Source of the DNA: Burkholderiaceae bacterium
GTDB taxonomy: Bacteria > Pseudomonadota > Gammaproteobacteria > Burkholderiales > Burkholderiaceae
Direction of reading: 5' to 3'
Assembly (NCBI GenBank): GCA_947450605.1
Contig: CANFWB010000008.1
Location: 1 to 55,738, forward strand
Length of the DNA: 55,738 nt
In this document: positions 52,492-55,738 of the stretch, piece by piece
Numbering within the stretch: position 1 is the first letter of the stretch
Layout: every line of letters starts with the position of its first letter
Position numbers and translations under genes: made by a program
Notes under the pieces: generated by a model
The model's input: only the letters and a program-made list of their open reading frames with translations
Databases searched by the model: none
What the model was told of the DNA's origin: nothing

Positions 52492-54099
52492 ATGAAGGCA
52501 TACCTAACCCGCTTCATCGGCCAGAATGGGTGGCTATCGCCGCTGCGGTTTGATACCTTTCGCGCACTTTGGCTCACTTGGTTAATAGCCAATATTTGCA
52601 TGTGGATGAATGATGTGGCGGCCGCTTGGACGATGACCTCACTGACCACCTCAACCACGCTGATTGCCTTGGTTCAGACAGCCTCAAGCCTGCCCGTTCT
52701 CCTTTTAGGGGTACCCAGCGGAGCCATCGCAGATATCGTCAACCGAAAACATTACTTTGTGTTTACGCAAATCTGGTTAGCCATCAACGCTACTGTACTC
52801 ATGCTGTGCCTGACAATAGGGACACTAGGCCCGTATAGCCTACTCTTGCTGACATTTACCAATGGAATTGGCCTCGCTATGCGCTGGCCTATATTTGCAG
52901 CGGTTGTTCCTGATCTGGTTCCCAAAGACTCCCTGCAACCAGCCTTAGCACTGAACGCTATCGCTATGAATACCTCACGAATTGTTGGACCCTTAGCTGC
53001 AGGATCCATTATTGCGATTGCAGGCAGTCAGTATGTTTTTGCCCTCAATATGGTGCTGTCCCTCATTACTACCGCCATTGTCATGCGCTGGCAGTATCAA
53101 AACTACGTCCCTACATTGCCTGGTGAACGTTTCCTTGGCGCAATGCGAGTAGGCATGCAGCACGTATGGCAGTCCAATCGGATGCGTGTCATTCTGCTTA
53201 GGGCATTTTTATTCTTTTTTCAATCTACTGGACTCATTGCCCTGCTTCCCGTAATTGCCAAAGATCATTTTGAGGGCGGGGCCAACACATTTACCCTACT
53301 ACTTTCCTGTTTAGGGCTTGGCGCCATCATTGCTGGCTCTCAACTCCCCCACATTCGCAAGCGCATCAAATCGAGTGACCTCATTAATTATGGCGTTGTG
53401 ATTTTATGCATAGCCTGCGCTGGCGTAGTCTTATCGCCCAAGCTTTGGATTGCCGCCCCCCTGATGATGATCTGTGGGGCGGCGTGGATTGCAGTCGCGA
53501 ACTCATTAACTACTGCCGCCCAACTCACTCTACCTGGCTGGGTCAGGGCACGCGGCATGTCCATTTATCAAATGAGTCTCATGGGTGGAAGTGCTCTGGG
53601 CGCTGGAATTTGGGGAAAATTGGCTAGCGAACTGGATGTCACAAGCAGTATTTTAATGAGCTCTGCTTTTGGTTTAGTAAGCCTATTTCTCATTCGACAC
53701 CTCCGCATAGATAAGCATGCGATCGAAGATTTAACGCCAGTGTGCCCACTAGAAAGACCTCACCTATCAAAGGATATTGAACTTCGGTCAGGCCCCGTAT
53801 TAATTTCAATTGAATATTGCATTCACAAAGATCATCTGGATGAATTTAAAAAAATCATGGGGCACACTCGAAAATCTAGACTGAGGCAAGGCGCCCTATC
53901 TTGGAGTCTATTTGAGGATGCGGAGCATGTTGGAAAATTCATTGAGAATTTTATCTTTGAAACTTGGGCTGATTACTTACGAAGGTTTGATCGCTTCACG
54001 GCAGAAGATCTCGCAATGCAGGAAGAGCGGCACCGTCATCATCTAGATACTCACCCGCCTAAAGTAACAAGACGAATTGCAGCCCAATTGAAAGATTAG
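52492..54099 (+). CDS. MFS transporter with C-terminal soluble domain (MFS_3 type)
   Basis: A 535-residue inner-membrane permease of the EntS/MFS_3 group, with about ten to twelve helices up to residue 400. A C-terminal cytoplasmic domain (from about residue 425: LISIEYCIHKDHLDEFKKIM, then FENFIFETWADYLRRFDRFT) resembles an antibiotic-biosynthesis-monooxygenase/ferredoxin-like fold, a known architecture of the family. The ATG at 52492 is preferred to a GTG at 52465 that overlaps the IclR gene. It may export a pathway intermediate; the substrate is unknown. A terminator lies at 54134-54162. Confidence 0.88.
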   Translation: MKAYLTRFIGQNGWLSPLRFDTFRALWLTWLIANICMWMNDVAAAWTMTSLTTSTTLIALVQTASSLPVLLLGVPSGAIADIVNRKHYFVFTQIWLAINATVLMLCLTIGTLGPYSLLLLTFTNGIGLAMRWPIFAAVVPDLVPKDSLQPALALNAIAMNTSRIVGPLAAGSIIAIAGSQYVFALNMVLSLITTAIVMRWQYQNYVPTLPGERFLGAMRVGMQHVWQSNRMRVILLRAFLFFFQSTGLIALLPVIAKDHFEGGANTFTLLLSCLGLGAIIAGSQLPHIRKRIKSSDLINYGVVILCIACAGVVLSPKLWIAAPLMMICGAAWIAVANSLTTAAQLTLPGWVRARGMSIYQMSLMGGSALGAGIWGKLASELDVTSSILMSSAFGLVSLFLIRHLRIDKHAIEDLTPVCPLERPHLSKDIELRSGPVLISIEYCIHKDHLDEFKKIMGHTRKSRLRQGALSWSLFEDAEHVGKFIENFIFETWADYLRRFDRFTAEDLAMQEERHRHHLDTHPPKVTRRIAAQLKD

Positions 54100-54127
54100 T
54101 GCAACTCAGTCATTACTCAGACCAACA

Positions 54128-55027
54128 TTACTGACCCCATTGCAAAAATGGGGTGATTTTTTGAAGAAGAACATCTGGAGCTTCTTCAGAAATATAGTGA
54201 CCACAGGGAAGTGGTTCGCCGACCACATCCTTGCAAATCGCTCGCCACTCTTGAAGCGGTTTAAAGCACTGATGGACAACACCCTCTTCACCCCAGAGCA
54301 CCATGGTTGGGATTTCCAACTTCTTGCCAGCAGCAATATCTTCACGATCATGAATCAAATCTATTCCTGCTGCTGCTCGGTAGTCCTCGCACATGCCATG
54401 AGCCGCCCCAGGCAAAGCAATGCAGCGCATATATTCGGCTAGAGCCAATGGATCAAATGGTGTCAAGCCTGCACTCCGCCTACCCATCAAATCTCGGATA
54501 TAAGCCGCAGGATCCGCTTCAATTAAACGCTCAGGCATGGGTGAAGGCTGAATCAAAAAGAACCAATGCCAATAAGCCCTTGCAAAAGCATTATTCGCCT
54601 TCTCATACATCGCTAATGTTGGCGCAATATCGAGCATGATCAGTCGATTCACCGCTGAAGTGTGATCCATTGCTAAACGATGGGCTACTCGTGCGCCACG
54701 GTCATGCGCCAAGATATCAAAACGATCAAATCCAAGCTGCTTCATTACCTCCACCTGATCTTGCGCCATCACCCGCTTGGAATAATTGCTATGGTCAGGG
54801 GTGCCCTGAGGCTTAGAGGAATCACCATAGCCACGCAAATCCGTCATCACCAGGGTATGTCGCTTCATCAATTCAGGCGCGACTTTATGCCAAATAGCGC
54901 GAGTTTGAGGGTGCCCATGTAATAGCAATAATGGGGAACCAGAGCCTCCAACATGTCCAGCAATTTGCACCCCATTCACTTCAAATGTGCGCGGCTCAAA
55001 ATCTGCTAATAATGTATTTATCGACAT
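54128..55027 (-). CDS. Haloacetate dehalogenase-like alpha/beta hydrolase
   Basis: A 299-residue alpha/beta hydrolase with the active site of fluoroacetate dehalogenase. Nucleophile D109 (ILAHDRGAR), acid D133 (MLDIAP) and base H277 (PCGHYISEE) are set about 5 residues later than D104, D128 and H271 of the Burkholderia enzyme. The halide pocket is also kept: H154 and W155 (YWHWFFL), and Y216 (CEDYRAAA). The R110/R113 pair that holds the carboxylate follows the nucleophile. It would turn haloacetates into glycolate. It is transcribed from 55027 next to a Bug receptor gene. Confidence 0.85.
   Translation of the reverse strand: MSINTLLADFEPRTFEVNGVQIAGHVGGSGSPLLLLHGHPQTRAIWHKVAPELMKRHTLVMTDLRGYGDSSKPQGTPDHSNYSKRVMAQDQVEVMKQLGFDRFDILAHDRGARVAHRLAMDHTSAVNRLIMLDIAPTLAMYEKANNAFARAYWHWFFLIQPSPMPERLIEADPAAYIRDLMGRRSAGLTPFDPLALAEYMRCIALPGAAHGMCEDYRAAAGIDLIHDREDIAAGKKLEIPTMVLWGEEGVVHQCFKPLQEWRAICKDVVGEPLPCGHYISEEAPDVLLQKITPFLQWGQ
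54134..54162 (+). terminator. Rho-independent terminator for the MFS gene, inside the neighbouring CDS
   Basis: The stem ACCCCAT / ATGGGGT (54134-54140 with 54148-54154) has a 7-base loop and is followed by GATTTTTT on the plus strand. It lies 35 bases after the MFS stop and falls within the last codons of the convergent dehalogenase gene, so one stretch both encodes the dehalogenase C-terminus and ends the plus-strand transcript. Confidence 0.65.
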
Positions 55028-55060
55028 GGGCGATATTCCTTCGTCTAGTATTCTGCTGAT

Positions 55061-55738
55061 TTAATCGGCGCTAATGCCACGTTCTTTCATGAGCTTAGCC
55101 CATACTGGAATTTCTTTTTCTAAGCGTTGACGGGCTTGTGCGGGCGTAGAGGGAATAGGATCAAAACCCTCCTTAACCATCCGCGCCTTTAGGTTGGGGT
55201 TTGCTAAAGTGGCATTGAGCGTGGAATTGAGTTTATCAATCACGGCTGCTGGAGTTCCTGCAGGTGCAAACACAATGAACCAAGTCTCAAAACTATAGGC
55301 AGGCAAACCCGCTTCCGCGAGCGTGGGCACATTCGGCATCAATGGTGAGCGCTTGTTGCCCGTCACACCAATTCCTCTGAGCATGCCACTTTGAACAAAC
55401 TGTGCAGCGGCTGATGCCACTGGAAAACTCATATCCACTTGACCACCAGCCGTATCGCTCAATGCTGGGCCGCCACCACGATAAGGAATATGCGTAATAA
55501 ATGTAGTAGATGTCGCCTTAAATAATTCCGGGGCAATATGCATCGTGCTGCCATTACCTGCGGAGCCATAAGTCAACTTACCCGGATTTTTTTTGAGAAG
55601 TTCAATCAGCTCTTTTAAATTTTGAGCTGGCACTTTTGGATTAACTACCAACACATGCTGAGAACTTGCCACCATCCCAATCGGCGCTAAATCCTTGAGC
55701 GTATCAAAAGGCATTTTTGGATATAGGGCTGGATTCAC
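55061..55738 (-). CDS. Bug/TctC-family receptor (5' end beyond window)
   Basis: The C-terminal 225 residues of an orphan solute-binding protein. The frame is open at the right edge and its first codon in the window (GTG at 55738) is an internal Val, since ...NPALYPKMPFDTLKDLAPIG is a mid-protein motif normally near residue 100. Landmarks are YGSAGNGSTMHIAPELFKA, HIPYRGGGPALSDTAGGQ and the C-terminal KLMKERGISAD. About 100 N-terminal residues including the leader must lie outside. It is upstream of the dehalogenase gene on the same strand, 33 bases away, so both may be in one operon. Confidence 0.9.
   Translation of the reverse strand: MNPALYPKMPFDTLKDLAPIGMVASSQHVLVVNPKVPAQNLKELIELLKKNPGKLTYGSAGNGSTMHIAPELFKATSTTFITHIPYRGGGPALSDTAGGQVDMSFPVASAAAQFVQSGMLRGIGVTGNKRSPLMPNVPTLAEAGLPAYSFETWFIVFAPAGTPAAVIDKLNSTLNATLANPNLKARMVKEGFDPIPSTPAQARQRLEKEIPVWAKLMKERGISAD

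Noticed and set aside
55736..55738. GTG at the right edge as the start of the last Bug gene
   Set aside because: The codon is an internal Val in the motif before NPALYP; the gene continues past the window edge.
1..55738. tRNA, rRNA, CRISPR array, insertion sequence or prophage
   Set aside because: No transposase or integrase frame, no regularly spaced repeats and no tRNA-like cloverleaf or rRNA sequence was seen on reading both strands.

Overview
The window looks like chromosomal DNA of a betaproteobacterium of the order Burkholderiales, most likely a small-genome freshwater type such as Polynucleobacter. This is inferred from the moderate base composition, six Bug/TctC-type solute receptors in 55.7 kb, short intergenic gaps, a complete ccm operon, and a set of photolyase-associated small genes. 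I see no rRNA, tRNA, CRISPR array, insertion sequence or phage gene.

Layout. (1) 1-15.98 kb: a copper-type P-ATPase of the CcoI/FixI class runs off the left edge. It is followed by an MFS transporter, a 2OG-Fe(II) oxygenase, a Bug receptor and a plus-strand SDR. Next comes the minus-strand System I cytochrome c maturation operon ccmABCDEFGHI (13208 down to 6394), whose genes overlap by 1-8 bases. Then come a second Bug receptor, a solute-binding domain with no signal peptide, and a secreted metallo-beta-lactamase-fold hydrolase. (2) 16.1-25.2 kb: a block related to light and oxidative stress. It has an iron-sulfur (6-4) photolyase, a DASH cryptochrome, and small partners often seen beside photolyases (DUF2256, TIGR03643, DUF3833, chalcone-isomerase-like, DCC/DUF393, DUF2237, DUF2452), plus SDR, quinone reductase, histidine phosphatase and deacetylase genes. 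(3) 25.2-27.8 kb: a gene remnant, an outer-membrane protein, and a three-gene run (DUF1488, eRF1-like, K+ channel) preceded by a perfect FNR/Anr box. (4) 27.8-55.7 kb: a catabolic island. A GntR/FCD regulator diverges from a CoA-transferase/crotonase/dehydrogenase/Bug/FAH operon. An IclR regulator diverges from an 11-gene, 13-kb operon with the enzymes of a CoA-dependent beta-oxidation. A 3-oxoadipyl-CoA-type thiolase and a CoA-transferase/HMG-CoA-lyase pair follow, with a second IclR gene beside an MFS exporter. A fluoroacetate-dehalogenase-like hydrolase and a truncated Bug receptor close the window.

How it fits together. CcoI (copper for cbb3 oxidase) and Ccm (haem attachment to c-type cytochromes) both serve respiration. 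The photolyase block probably repairs and limits light damage. The island is read as uptake (Bug receptors), acid activation (ADP-forming acyl-CoA ligase, two family III CoA transferases), dehydrogenation, hydration, oxidation, and cleavage (thiolase, HMG-CoA lyase) of organic acids, with each block beside a local regulator and candidate operator.
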